Shown here: one piece after another, positions 7,030-14,736 of the stretch
How positions within the stretch are numbered: position 1 is the stretch's first letter
Layout: each line of letters begins with the position of its first letter
NCBI GenBank assembly: GCA_020633295.1
Contig: JACKDW010000007.1
Location: 248,001 to 312,000 of the forward strand
From: Myxococcales bacterium
GTDB taxonomy: Bacteria; Myxococcota_A; Polyangia; Nannocystales; Nannocystaceae
Length of the DNA stretch: 64,000 bases
Direction: 5' to 3'
Program-made: the position numbers and the translations under genes
The notes under the pieces: generated by a model
What the model saw: only the letters and a program-made list of their open reading frames with translations
Databases searched by the model: none
What the model was told of the DNA's origin: nothing

Positions 7030-9378
7030 ATGGTCGCGACGCGCTCTCCTTTGTACCGCCCGCGCGGTGACGGACCCCGGGATGGCCGCGCGTCTGAACC
7101 GGGCGCGAGCTCCCGCGTCGACGTGCGCGGCGCGAGGCGCCCGGCGAACGCCGCGCACTCGAGCTCCGTCGCGCTCCTCATCGAGCTGTCCCAAGAACCA
7201 CCTATCCAGGAGCTGCTGGGCGAGTTCGGCGTGCACCCGCGGACGCTGCTCGAGCTGCGCGGCGAGCTCCAGCGCGCGCTGGATCCCGAGCCCGCCGACT
7301 GGCGCGTGCGCCTGGCCCAGCGCGGCGCCGGCAAGCTCGGCGTCAGCGAGTTCGATCGCCTGCTGGCGATCGCGCGCAGCGCCGACTGCCACGCTTATCA
7401 GCTGCTCGAGCGCGCCGGGGTGCCCTGCGGTCAGCTGCGCAAGCGGCTGATCGAGCGCCTGCGCGAGCGCGGCACGGCGTCGATGCACCGGACCGATCAG
7501 CCCGGCGCCCGCCCGCGCCCGCGGCTCTCGGTCGGCGGAGCGCATCCGCGGATGAGCAGCGCCCGCGAGCTCGAGCCGCGCGACAGCGACGACGACGACG
7601 AGCTGGAGCGCGCGTCGCCAGCGGAGCAAGACCGCGCCGCGCCCTCGGTCGCGGAGACGGTCGCGGAGACGCGGACGCGCGGGCTGACGGCCGTCGACGC
7701 GGCGGCGCTGCCGGAGCTGATCGGCCGGGAGGAGATCCTCGGGCGGCTGGCGGACGCGCTGCTGCGCCGCGCCCCGCGTCCGCCGGTGCTCGTCGGGGCC
7801 CACGGCAGCGGTCGCACGCTGGTCGCGCGTCACCTCGCCCGGCTGCTGCGCGCGCCGGTGTTTCACCTGCTGGCGACCGACTACACCAGCGATGAGTCGC
7901 TGCGGGCGACGCTCGAGCGGATCGCCCGAAAGAGCGGCGTCGTGATCTTCGACGACCTCGACCGCGTCGCCTGCGACGTCGCGCCGGAGTACCTGCCCAG
8001 CCTGTCGCAGGCCTGGGCCCGCAGCGCGCCGCCGGTGGTCACGGTCGTGTCGCACGAGAACCTCGCGCGCCTGGCCTCGTGGCTGCCCGGCGTGCACGAG
8101 ATGCTCGACGTCATCGCGCTGCCCGACCCGCCCGAGGCCGAGGGCGCGGCGGCCGTGCGCGCGGCGGCGCCGGGCGTGCTCGCGCAGCACGGCGTCGCGC
8201 TGGGTCGCGGCGCGCACCTCGCCGAGCTCGCGCGGCTCGCCGATCACTACCTCGCCGGGCTCGCCATGCCCGGCCGCGCGCTCGACCTGCTCGACCTCAG
8301 CTGCGCCCGCGTCCTGCGGGAGGGCGGCGCCGAGGTCACGCGCGCCCACTGGCTCGACATCGTGTGCGAGCGCAGCGGGCTGCCGCGCGAGCGCGTCGAC
8401 GGGCGCGAGGGCCAGGTCATGCTCGACCTCGAGGGCCACCTCGCGCGCCGCGTCGTCGGCCACGCGCACGCGCTCGAGACGCTCGCGCGCCTGATCCGGC
8501 GCAACCGCGCCGGCTTCAGCTCCGATCGCCCGGTCGCCACGGCGCTGCTGCTCGGCCCGAGCGGCGTCGGCAAGACCGAGATCGCCAAGGCGCTGTGCGA
8601 CGCGCTGTTCGACCGCCCCGACGCGCTCGTCCGCCTCGACATGAGCGAGTACGCCGAGAGCCACGCGGTCGCGCGGATCATCGGCGCGCCGCCCGGCTAC
8701 GTCGGCCACGAGCACGGCGGCGCGCTCACGGATCCGCTGCTGCGCACGCCCCACTGCGTGGTCCTGCTCGACGAGATCGAGAAGGGCCACCGCGACGTCC
8801 ACCAGCTCCTGCTGCAGGTCTTCGACGAGGGCCGCCTGACCGACGGCCGCGGGCGCACCGTCGACTTCCGCCACGCCGTCATCATCATGACCTCCAACCT
8901 CGGCGCCGCGCAGCTCTCCGAGGACGCGAGCGAGCGAGCGGGCAAGCGCGCGCGCTCGCGACGGGCGACCGAGGCGCGCGACGAGCGACGCGACGACGCG
9001 GTGCTCGCCGAGGCCCGCGCCGCGTTCCCGATCGAGCTGTGGAACCGCATCGAGGCGCCGATGGTGCTGCGCCCGCTGACGCGCGACGAGCTCGCGCGGA
9101 TCTGCGGGCGGCTCGTGCGTCGCTCGAGCGAGCGGCTGTTCGCCGACCGCGGGATCCGGTACCGCCTGCAGCCCGCGGCCTGCGACTGGCTGGTCGATCG
9201 CTGCGGCGAGGACGCGGCGCTCGGCGCCCGGCCCCTGCGACACCTGCTCTCGCGGCAGGTCGAGGCGATGATCGCCGAGTCGATCCTGCGCGGCCGCGTG
9301 CGCCCCGGGTGCCAGCTCGAGGTCGCGCTCGACGAGCGCGGCGAGGCGCTGACGCTCGAGACGCTGCGGCAGCTGTGA
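7030..9378 (+). CDS. ClpA/ClpB-family AAA+ ATPase with degenerate first ATPase domain
   Basis: This 782-residue protein has the two-ATPase Clp layout. Residues about 45-155 look like a divergent Clp N-domain (ELLGEFGVHPRTLLELRGEL), then a charged linker. The first ATPase domain has GAHGSGRT (near 257) where the Walker A Lys is replaced by Arg, and FDDLD instead of a Walker B DE. The second is canonical: GPSGVGKTE (near 508), VVLLDEIEKGH (near 578), TSNLG, an Arg-finger region (LWNRIEAP) and the sensor-2 motif GARPLRH. There is no ClpB middle domain and no clear IGF/L loop for ClpP docking. Only the second ring is likely to hydrolyse ATP. An unfoldase or remodelling role is inferred; the substrate is unknown. 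No clpP or clpS lies nearby. Confidence 0.82.
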   Translation: MVATRSPLYRPRGDGPRDGRASEPGASSRVDVRGARRPANAAHSSSVALLIELSQEPPIQELLGEFGVHPRTLLELRGELQRALDPEPADWRVRLAQRGAGKLGVSEFDRLLAIARSADCHAYQLLERAGVPCGQLRKRLIERLRERGTASMHRTDQPGARPRPRLSVGGAHPRMSSARELEPRDSDDDDELERASPAEQDRAAPSVAETVAETRTRGLTAVDAAALPELIGREEILGRLADALLRRAPRPPVLVGAHGSGRTLVARHLARLLRAPVFHLLATDYTSDESLRATLERIARKSGVVIFDDLDRVACDVAPEYLPSLSQAWARSAPPVVTVVSHENLARLASWLPGVHEMLDVIALPDPPEAEGAAAVRAAAPGVLAQHGVALGRGAHLAELARLADHYLAGLAMPGRALDLLDLSCARVLREGGAEVTRAHWLDIVCERSGLPRERVDGREGQVMLDLEGHLARRVVGHAHALETLARLIRRNRAGFSSDRPVATALLLGPSGVGKTEIAKALCDALFDRPDALVRLDMSEYAESHAVARIIGAPPGYVGHEHGGALTDPLLRTPHCVVLLDEIEKGHRDVHQLLLQVFDEGRLTDGRGRTVDFRHAVIIMTSNLGAAQLSEDASERAGKRARSRRATEARDERRDDAVLAEARAAFPIELWNRIEAPMVLRPLTRDELARICGRLVRRSSERLFADRGIRYRLQPAACDWLVDRCGEDAALGARPLRHLLSRQVEAMIAESILRGRVRPGCQLEVALDERGEALTLETLRQL

Positions 9379-9423
9379 TCCGCGCGGAACATGGCGCGTG
9401 AGACAGATCTCGCGCGGCCCGCA

Positions 9424-10197
9424 TCAGGCGCCGCGCAGCAGGCTCGCGAGCCGGGAGCTGAGCGCCCGGTACAGCGCGGCCGCGTCGTCGTCGAGCGCGT
9501 CGAGGTGGGCCGCGACCGCCGCGTCGTCGCCCCGCGAGACCGGCCCGGTGACGCCGCGCGGGATCCCGAGCGCGCGCAGGTTCTCGAGCGAGGAGCGCAG
9601 CAGCTCGTGCAGCGCCCGCGAGACGACCTCGGCGTCGTGGCCCTGGCGCGTGAGCACGTCCCGCGCCGCGCCGAACAGGACCGCGACGTGGTTGGCCGCG
9701 AGCGCGCAGGCGGCGTGGTAGGCCACGCGCCCGCGGGCGTCGAGCCCGTCGAGCTCGAGACGCGGCTGCTCGCCGAGCAGCGCCAGCGCCAGCGCGCGCG
9801 CCGGGCCGTCGCCCTCGACGCCGAAGCAGGCCGAGGCGAGCCGCGAGCGCTCGAGCTCCCTCCGCACGCTGCAGATCGGGTGCAGGGTTCCGACCGCGAC
9901 GCCGCGCGCCGCGAGCGCGCCGAGGGCCGACGCGCCGCTGGCGACCAGCGCGCCGGCGCCGTGCAGGACCGGGACGTCGAGCAGCTGTGCGCGCGCCAGG
10001 CCCTCGGCGAGGCCGCGCGCGACCGCCGGGAGCGCGGGGTCACGACACAGCGCCCAGATCCCGCGCGGCCGGGCGTCCGCCGCCGCCCGCAGGAGCTCGC
10101 CTGTCTCGCCGGCCGCGAGCGCGCGCGGGCGAGAGCGCGCGCGTCGCGAAGCCTCGCGCGTGCAGCCAGCGCTCTGCGTGCGTGGCCACATGGCCAT
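9424..10197 (-). CDS. Rossmann-like/DUF2520 protein (5' end frameshifted relative to its first strand)
   Basis: The frame encodes the DUF2520-type pattern: VGTLHPICSVR, a conserved FGVEGDGPA, then YHAACALAANHVAVLFGAA and GVTGPVSRGD near the C-terminus. DUF2520 proteins are NAD(P)-binding, dehydrogenase-like proteins of unclear substrate. The nucleotide-binding first strand expected at the N-terminus is absent from this frame; instead the sequence VIWLIGHGHVATHAERWL sits in the frame of the upstream nadD gene. The two frames overlap from 10040 to 10197 and differ by one base, with the switch falling in the alternating GC tract near 10117-10145. Either a sequencing indel split one gene, or the gene has lost its nucleotide-binding strand. 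The ATG at 10197 used here is only a formal start. Confidence 0.65.
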   Translation of the reverse strand: MAMWPRTQSAGCTREASRRARSRPRALAAGETGELLRAAADARPRGIWALCRDPALPAVARGLAEGLARAQLLDVPVLHGAGALVASGASALGALAARGVAVGTLHPICSVRRELERSRLASACFGVEGDGPARALALALLGEQPRLELDGLDARGRVAYHAACALAANHVAVLFGAARDVLTRQGHDAEVVSRALHELLRSSLENLRALGIPRGVTGPVSRGDDAAVAAHLDALDDDAAALYRALSSRLASLLRGA

Positions 10198-10828
10198 GTC
10201 CTATTAGCCATATCACTTCGCGCGCGGGCGACTCGATCTGCTCGAGCACGGCGGCCGGCACGGCGCCCTCGAGGCGCGCGCGGCCCTCCGCGTCGAGCTC
10301 GCCGGCGCGCAGGCGCGCGACCCAGCCGCGCACCGCGGTGCTGCTGACCTCCGGCAGCGCGCAGCTCTCGGGCGGCGCGTAGCCGGCACGGGGGACGACG
10401 ATCGGCGGGTACTCGGCGGCGATGCGCTCGTGCTGATGCCAGCGCTCAAACCCGCCGCTCGCGGTGATGTCCGAGCCGAACACCTGGCGCACCTGATACC
10501 CCGGGTGCTCGCGCGCGAGCGCGTCGAGCAGCTCGATCGAGTAGCTCGGGCGCCCGTCGGGGCGCGCCGCCGCGAGCCGCGCCTCGATGTCGCTGACGAG
10601 CACGCGCTCGCCGTGGATCGACATCGCCGCGCGCGTCCACTGAAGGCGCGTGGCGAAGGGCGTGAGCCGCTTGGCGAAGGGGTGGGACCAGCACGGGGCC
10701 ACGAGCACGCGCGCCGCGAGGCCGCGCACGAGGAGGTAGGTCGGCAGCAGCACGTGCCCCATGTGCGGCGGATCGAAGCTGCCGCCGAACACCGCGAGCA
10801 CCGGCCGCGCGCTTGCTGACGCTGACAT
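10040..10828 (-). CDS. nadD: Nicotinate-nucleotide adenylyltransferase (NadD-like) with C-terminal read-on
   Basis: From the ATG at 10828 the protein begins MSASASARPVLAVFGGSFDP and carries GGSFDPPHMGH, the nucleotidyltransferase signature with the H-x-G-H, and the late SSTAVRG motif that replaces ISSTxxR. The NadD domain ends near residue 205 (LEGAVPAAVLEQIESPAR). NadD adds AMP to nicotinate mononucleotide in NAD synthesis. There is no stop at the expected end: the frame continues into VIWLIGHGHVATHAERWL, the nucleotide-binding start of a Rossmann fold that belongs with the DUF2520 frame downstream, and then into junk until 10040. This suggests a NadD-DUF2520 fusion broken by one indel, or overlapping genes with the second starting at a GTG near 10217. 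NadD identity is fairly sure; several core positions vary from E. coli, so substrate choice is less sure. Confidence 0.75.
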   Translation of the reverse strand: MSASASARPVLAVFGGSFDPPHMGHVLLPTYLLVRGLAARVLVAPCWSHPFAKRLTPFATRLQWTRAAMSIHGERVLVSDIEARLAAARPDGRPSYSIELLDALAREHPGYQVRQVFGSDITASGGFERWHQHERIAAEYPPIVVPRAGYAPPESCALPEVSSTAVRGWVARLRAGELDAEGRARLEGAVPAAVLEQIESPAREVIWLIGHGHVATHAERWLHARGFATRALSPARARGRRDRRAPAGGGGRPAARDLGAVS

Positions 10829-10886
10829 CGCGGCGCCATGGTACCAGCGGCGGCCGCGGTCGCCGGACCGCGACGCGATCAATCCA

Positions 10887-12116
10887 TCAACCCGGGTACA
10901 GCAGGTGCGGTCGTCGACGCGAGAGGAACGCGCGCCGCGACGGCTCCTGCGCCCGCGTCAGCGCGTCCGCGCGCGCGCCGGACTCGATCGCGGCGCGCAG
11001 CCAGGCGCCGCCCGCCAGCAGATCGACCGCGGGGCGGTCGGCGACGAACTCGTAGGGCTCGGTGCGCCAGCGCATCGCCCCCGCGCTCAACGCCCAGCAC
11101 GCCGAGAGGATCGCCCAGCTCGTCCGCAGGCTGCGGACGCGCGCGCGCTCGCCCGCGCGGACGTGCAGCTGCAGCCCCCCGCAGGTCTCGCCGCCGTGCT
11201 TCTGGAACATCGGGCGGAAGCGCGCCGGTCGCAGCGCGAGCCCGGGGACATCCTCCGGCGCCAGCGCGCGCGCGAGCGCCTGTCCATTAAGCCAGGGAGC
11301 ACCGAACAGCTCGAACGGCCGCGTCGTCCCGCGCCCCTCGCTCAGGTTCGTGCCCTCGAGCAGGCACTGCCCGGGGTACACCGTCGCGGTGTCGAGCGTC
11401 GGCATGTTCGGCGACGGCATGACCCAAGGGACATCTGTATCGTCGAGCGCGAGCCCGCGCCGCCACCCCGCGCAGCGCAGCACCTCGAGGCGCTCGCAGG
11501 CGACGCCGCGCTCGCGCAGCGTCATCGTCACCAGCTCGCCGAGCGTCATGCCGTGACGCACCGCGACGTCGTGGTAGCCGACGAAGCTCTCCTGGCCGCG
11601 CTCGATCCCGCCGCCCTCGACCGCGTCCTCGGTCCCGCCCAGCGGGTTGGGGCGATCGAGCAGCAGCACCCTGAGGCCCGCGCGCAGCGCGACCTCGGCG
11701 GCCATCGCCGCCGTCCAGACGTAGGTGTAGTAGCGGCTGCCCACGTCTTGCAGGTCGCAGAGCAGCCACGCGGCGCCGTGGAACATCTCCGGCGTCGGTC
11801 GCAGGCTCTCGAAGCTGTCGCCGTAGAGGCTGTAGACCGGGGGCGCGCGCTCCAGGCCCACGGGCGCCGCCTTCGCGTCCCCGGCCCCGGTGTCCACGGG
11901 CTCCATGTCCTGGGCCGCCGCGTCGATCCCGTGCTCCGGCCCGAGCAGGCTGACCACGCGCGCGCCCACGGACCGCGACGCCACGACGTCGCGCGCGTGG
12001 ACCAGCTCGCGCGTCACCGAGGCCGGGTGGCACAAGAGCGCGATCGGGACGTCGCGGAGCGCGGGTCCCTCGCCAGCGGCGAGGCGATCAAGACCGGTTC
12101 GAACGGGTTTCAGCAC
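10887..12116 (-). CDS. namZ: DUF1343 family, exo-beta-N-acetylmuramidase NamZ-like
   Basis: The 409-residue product starts at a GTG and matches the DUF1343 order of motifs: LGPEHGI, YSLYGDSFESL, DLQDVGSRYYTY, LDRPNPLGG, VPWVMPSPNMPTLDTA, VYPGQCLLEGTNLSEGRGTT and PFELFGAPW. Members of this family release N-acetylmuramic acid from the non-reducing end of peptidoglycan fragments. No signal peptide is visible, so it would act in the cytoplasm, probably in muropeptide recycling. It lies 58 bases upstream of nadD on the same strand, and a shared transcript is possible. Family assignment is strong; activity is by homology. Confidence 0.88.
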   Translation of the reverse strand: MLKPVRTGLDRLAAGEGPALRDVPIALLCHPASVTRELVHARDVVASRSVGARVVSLLGPEHGIDAAAQDMEPVDTGAGDAKAAPVGLERAPPVYSLYGDSFESLRPTPEMFHGAAWLLCDLQDVGSRYYTYVWTAAMAAEVALRAGLRVLLLDRPNPLGGTEDAVEGGGIERGQESFVGYHDVAVRHGMTLGELVTMTLRERGVACERLEVLRCAGWRRGLALDDTDVPWVMPSPNMPTLDTATVYPGQCLLEGTNLSEGRGTTRPFELFGAPWLNGQALARALAPEDVPGLALRPARFRPMFQKHGGETCGGLQLHVRAGERARVRSLRTSWAILSACWALSAGAMRWRTEPYEFVADRPAVDLLAGGAWLRAAIESGARADALTRAQEPSRRAFLSRRRPHLLYPG

Positions 12117-12251
12117 GCGTTCGCCACGCTCGCACGAGTTCCCGGTGGCCCCAAGTTTTCGCGTCCCGCGACGCTCGTCGTCGGTGGCGAAAGCGCCCGC
12201 GCGGCGGCTGGTTTTTTCGTCGCGCGCGGCACGTGTGCGACGGTCCCCACC

Positions 12252-13301
12252 ATGCGCGATCCACTACGCCCGATCCCGTCGCCCGAGCGTGACCCCGGGT
12301 TTTGGCAATGCACGGTCACGCCTCGCGCCACGCGACTCCGTCGGCGCCCGAAGCTGACGGCCGTGCCCCGTCGCGCCGCCGCCCGCCCGGCCGACGAGGG
12401 AGCGCTCCCCGACGGCGAGCTCGAGCCCGCGCCGCCTGTTCGCCTCTCGCGGGCGGCCCAAGCCCGAACAAACCTCCACGGCTTCGGCGAGGTCGCGCGC
12501 TTCGACCCGCTTCGGCTGCTGCGTCGCAACGACGGCGACACCCACGGGCTCGATCGGCGCACACAGCGGCGCAGTCACGTGCAGGATCGCGGCGCCGACG
12601 TGGGGACTCGTCTCCGCGACAGCGCGCGGCTGCTCTCGGCGGGCCATCAAGCCCTCGACCTGATGCTCGGGCTCGCGAGCGCCCACGGCTGGGCGCTGGT
12701 GCGGGTGCTGAGCGCGGCGCCGACCGGGCTGCTGCTCCACCACGTCGACATCCTCGACCCCGCCCTGCCCTGGACGCAGCGCGCGCGCGCGCGGCGAGTG
12801 CTCGGCAAGCTCGCCACCGTGTTCGCCGACGTCATGCGTCCGGGCGCCGTCCACCCGCCGGGGTCGCTCCTGGGCACCATCGGCGGCTGCCTCCTCGCCG
12901 GGCGCGTGATGGCGGATCTCTCATCCTGGGCGTCCCTGCCGATCGCCCGCCGCGGCGCGAGCGACGGCGCGAGCGGCTCGCATACGGTTACGCTCTTCGC
13001 GCTCACAGCGGATCTCGAGCTCGAGCGCGAGGACCTCCCCCCAGGGCTGGCCTCGCTCGTCGCGACCGCCGCGCGTGATTGCGCCATGCCGCAGTACCCG
13101 GGGCTCGTGCGACTGGAGGGCGAGCTCGTGCCGATGACGGATCCGCAACCCGCGGTCGTCGCGGTCGCGCTCGCCCCTGTGGTCCTCGCCATGCTCGGCG
13201 GTGGGACAACTCGCCCCACACCCGCCGCGCCGCCGCGCGAAGATCGCGATGACGAAGACGCGCCCGGGGGGTTGTTCGAGCGAATTTGGGGCGAAATTTA
13301 G
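12252..13301 (+). CDS. Hypothetical protein, unrecognised
   Basis: The ATG at 12252 opens 349 residues. The first 130 residues are Arg/Pro-rich and may be partly non-coding if the true start is later. From about residue 135, the sequence (SARLLSAGHQALDLMLGLASAHGW, then GLLLHHVDILDPALPW) becomes ordered and is followed by GSLLGTIGGCLLAGRVMADL, HTVTLFALTADLELE and a Val/Ala-rich segment before a short acidic tail (REDRDDEDAPGG). No signal peptide, clear TM or catalytic motif is seen. Codon use is typical of the window. It stands between the namZ gene (divergent) and the PAPG-repeat gene. I do not recognise the family and give no function. Confidence 0.5.
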   Translation: MRDPLRPIPSPERDPGFWQCTVTPRATRLRRRPKLTAVPRRAAARPADEGALPDGELEPAPPVRLSRAAQARTNLHGFGEVARFDPLRLLRRNDGDTHGLDRRTQRRSHVQDRGADVGTRLRDSARLLSAGHQALDLMLGLASAHGWALVRVLSAAPTGLLLHHVDILDPALPWTQRARARRVLGKLATVFADVMRPGAVHPPGSLLGTIGGCLLAGRVMADLSSWASLPIARRGASDGASGSHTVTLFALTADLELEREDLPPGLASLVATAARDCAMPQYPGLVRLEGELVPMTDPQPAVVAVALAPVVLAMLGGGTTRPTPAAPPREDRDDEDAPGGLFERIWGEI

Positions 13302-13479
13302 CCCGAAATTGTCATTCCCCTGGCGCCTGTCTTTGATTTAATAGCGCGAACCAAGGGCGCCCAGGAACCTGACGCGGACTCATCCGTGTCTGACGTTGAC
13401 GGCCAAGAGCCTTGTCTCTATCCTGCGTCTGCAATTTTCGCCGTCGTCCTGCCCGATTTTCACACGAGGGGATCCGGTC

Positions 13480-14736
13480 TTGACTCCACCGAAGAAATCA
13501 GGAACTGACCTCAGCGCGCTCAAGGCGCGACTCGCCAAGAAGAACGCCCCATCCGGAGCCGAGATTCCCGCCCCCGGGTTCGCACCTCCTCCGGGCGGCG
13601 TCCCTGCTCCGGGACAGTCGATCCCGGCACCTGGCGAGAGTATCCCGGCCCCCGGCGCGGTCATCCCTGCGCCGGGTCAGGCCATCCCTGCGCCTGGCAT
13701 GAGCATCCCGGCGCCTGGCGAGAGCCTCCCCGCCCCGGGTCAGATGCTCCCACCGCCCGGCCAAGTCGCCGCGCCCCAACCACCGCCGCCCGATCCAACC
13801 CGTGACGGCGCGTTCTCGGGTGGCGGCGGCGGCTTTGATCCCAACGACGGGATCATCGACGTCGGCGGCGACGTGCCCGCGAAGGGCAGCAAGGGCCTGG
13901 TCGCGTTCGCGGCCGCCGGCGCCTTGGTGCTCGGCATGTTGTTCGGCTGGGTCGGCAAGAGCACGCTCGGCAAGAGCCAGCAGATCACCCGCGCCAGGGC
14001 CAAGGGCCAGACGATGGCCACGGAGGTCCAGGCCGTCGCCGACATGCGCAAGGACATCAGCCTCAAGATGGAGGACCTCAAGAAGCAGATCGCTGAGGAT
14101 CCCAAGGCTGGTGGTGAGGCGCTCAAGGAGCTGAACGCGGCGAACTTCGAGAAGCACCCGAAGGTCGACGATCTGTTCGGCTGGCAGCTCGCCTCGATTC
14201 ACCCCAAGGACGTCAAGAAGGTCTTCCAGCTGTACGAAGAGGCCAACGGTCTCAAGACCGACCTCGGCTACCTCGCGGGCTTCGTGACCGCGAACGCGGC
14301 CGCGCTCGGCAAGGCCGGCGGCCCCGCCTCGTTCGGCGTGCTGTTTGACGACAAGGGCGGCATGACCCTCGTCGAGACGGTCGCGGCGATGTGTAAGGGT
14401 GAAGGCGACGCGCCCGCGCCCTGTCCGGACGGTGACAACGCCATCGGCTACCTCGTGCGCGACAAGCTCGGGTCTGAGCCCGCGTTCGCGCCGATCGGCA
14501 CCGGCGCTGGTCAGATCAGCCCGATCAACCGCAGCGACGAGATGTACCTCTACCTCGTGGGTCAGAACCCCGAGAACAACGCGAAGCTCGTGTACGGGCG
14601 TCTGCTGGCCCAGGTCAACACGCGTCTCGAGGAGATGAACAAGGTCGAGCGGCGCGCCATCAACGCGCTGAAGGCCTACGCCAACGATCCTGACGTCGAT
14701 GGTTCCAACCCCGCCGAAGAGGCCGGCGACGAGTAA
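13480..14736 (+). CDS. Single-pass membrane protein with PAPG repeats
   Basis: The TTG at 13480 is preceded by a strong GAGGGGA ribosome site seven bases upstream, so I prefer it to the upstream TTG at 13396; this gives 418 residues. Residues about 30-115 hold roughly nine heptad-like units of the form I-P-A-P-G-x-x, then a Gly-rich stretch. A membrane segment (GLVAFAAAGALVLGMLFGWVG) lies near residue 150. The C-terminal 250 residues are charged and partly helical (MEDLKKQIAEDPK, RLEEMNKVERRAINALKAY) and contain two Cys (near MCKGEGDAPAPC). The proline-rich part would be cytoplasmic if the topology is N-in. It overlaps the downstream PBP gene by 38 bases, so the two are probably translated together and may work together at the envelope. 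No family recognised. Confidence 0.72.
   Translation: MTPPKKSGTDLSALKARLAKKNAPSGAEIPAPGFAPPPGGVPAPGQSIPAPGESIPAPGAVIPAPGQAIPAPGMSIPAPGESLPAPGQMLPPPGQVAAPQPPPPDPTRDGAFSGGGGGFDPNDGIIDVGGDVPAKGSKGLVAFAAAGALVLGMLFGWVGKSTLGKSQQITRARAKGQTMATEVQAVADMRKDISLKMEDLKKQIAEDPKAGGEALKELNAANFEKHPKVDDLFGWQLASIHPKDVKKVFQLYEEANGLKTDLGYLAGFVTANAAALGKAGGPASFGVLFDDKGGMTLVETVAAMCKGEGDAPAPCPDGDNAIGYLVRDKLGSEPAFAPIGTGAGQISPINRSDEMYLYLVGQNPENNAKLVYGRLLAQVNTRLEEMNKVERRAINALKAYANDPDVDGSNPAEEAGDE

Noticed and set aside
6871..9243. 790-codon minus-strand frame
   Set aside because: Opposite the Clp ATPase, whose Walker motifs are unmistakable; no conserved pattern in the antisense frame.
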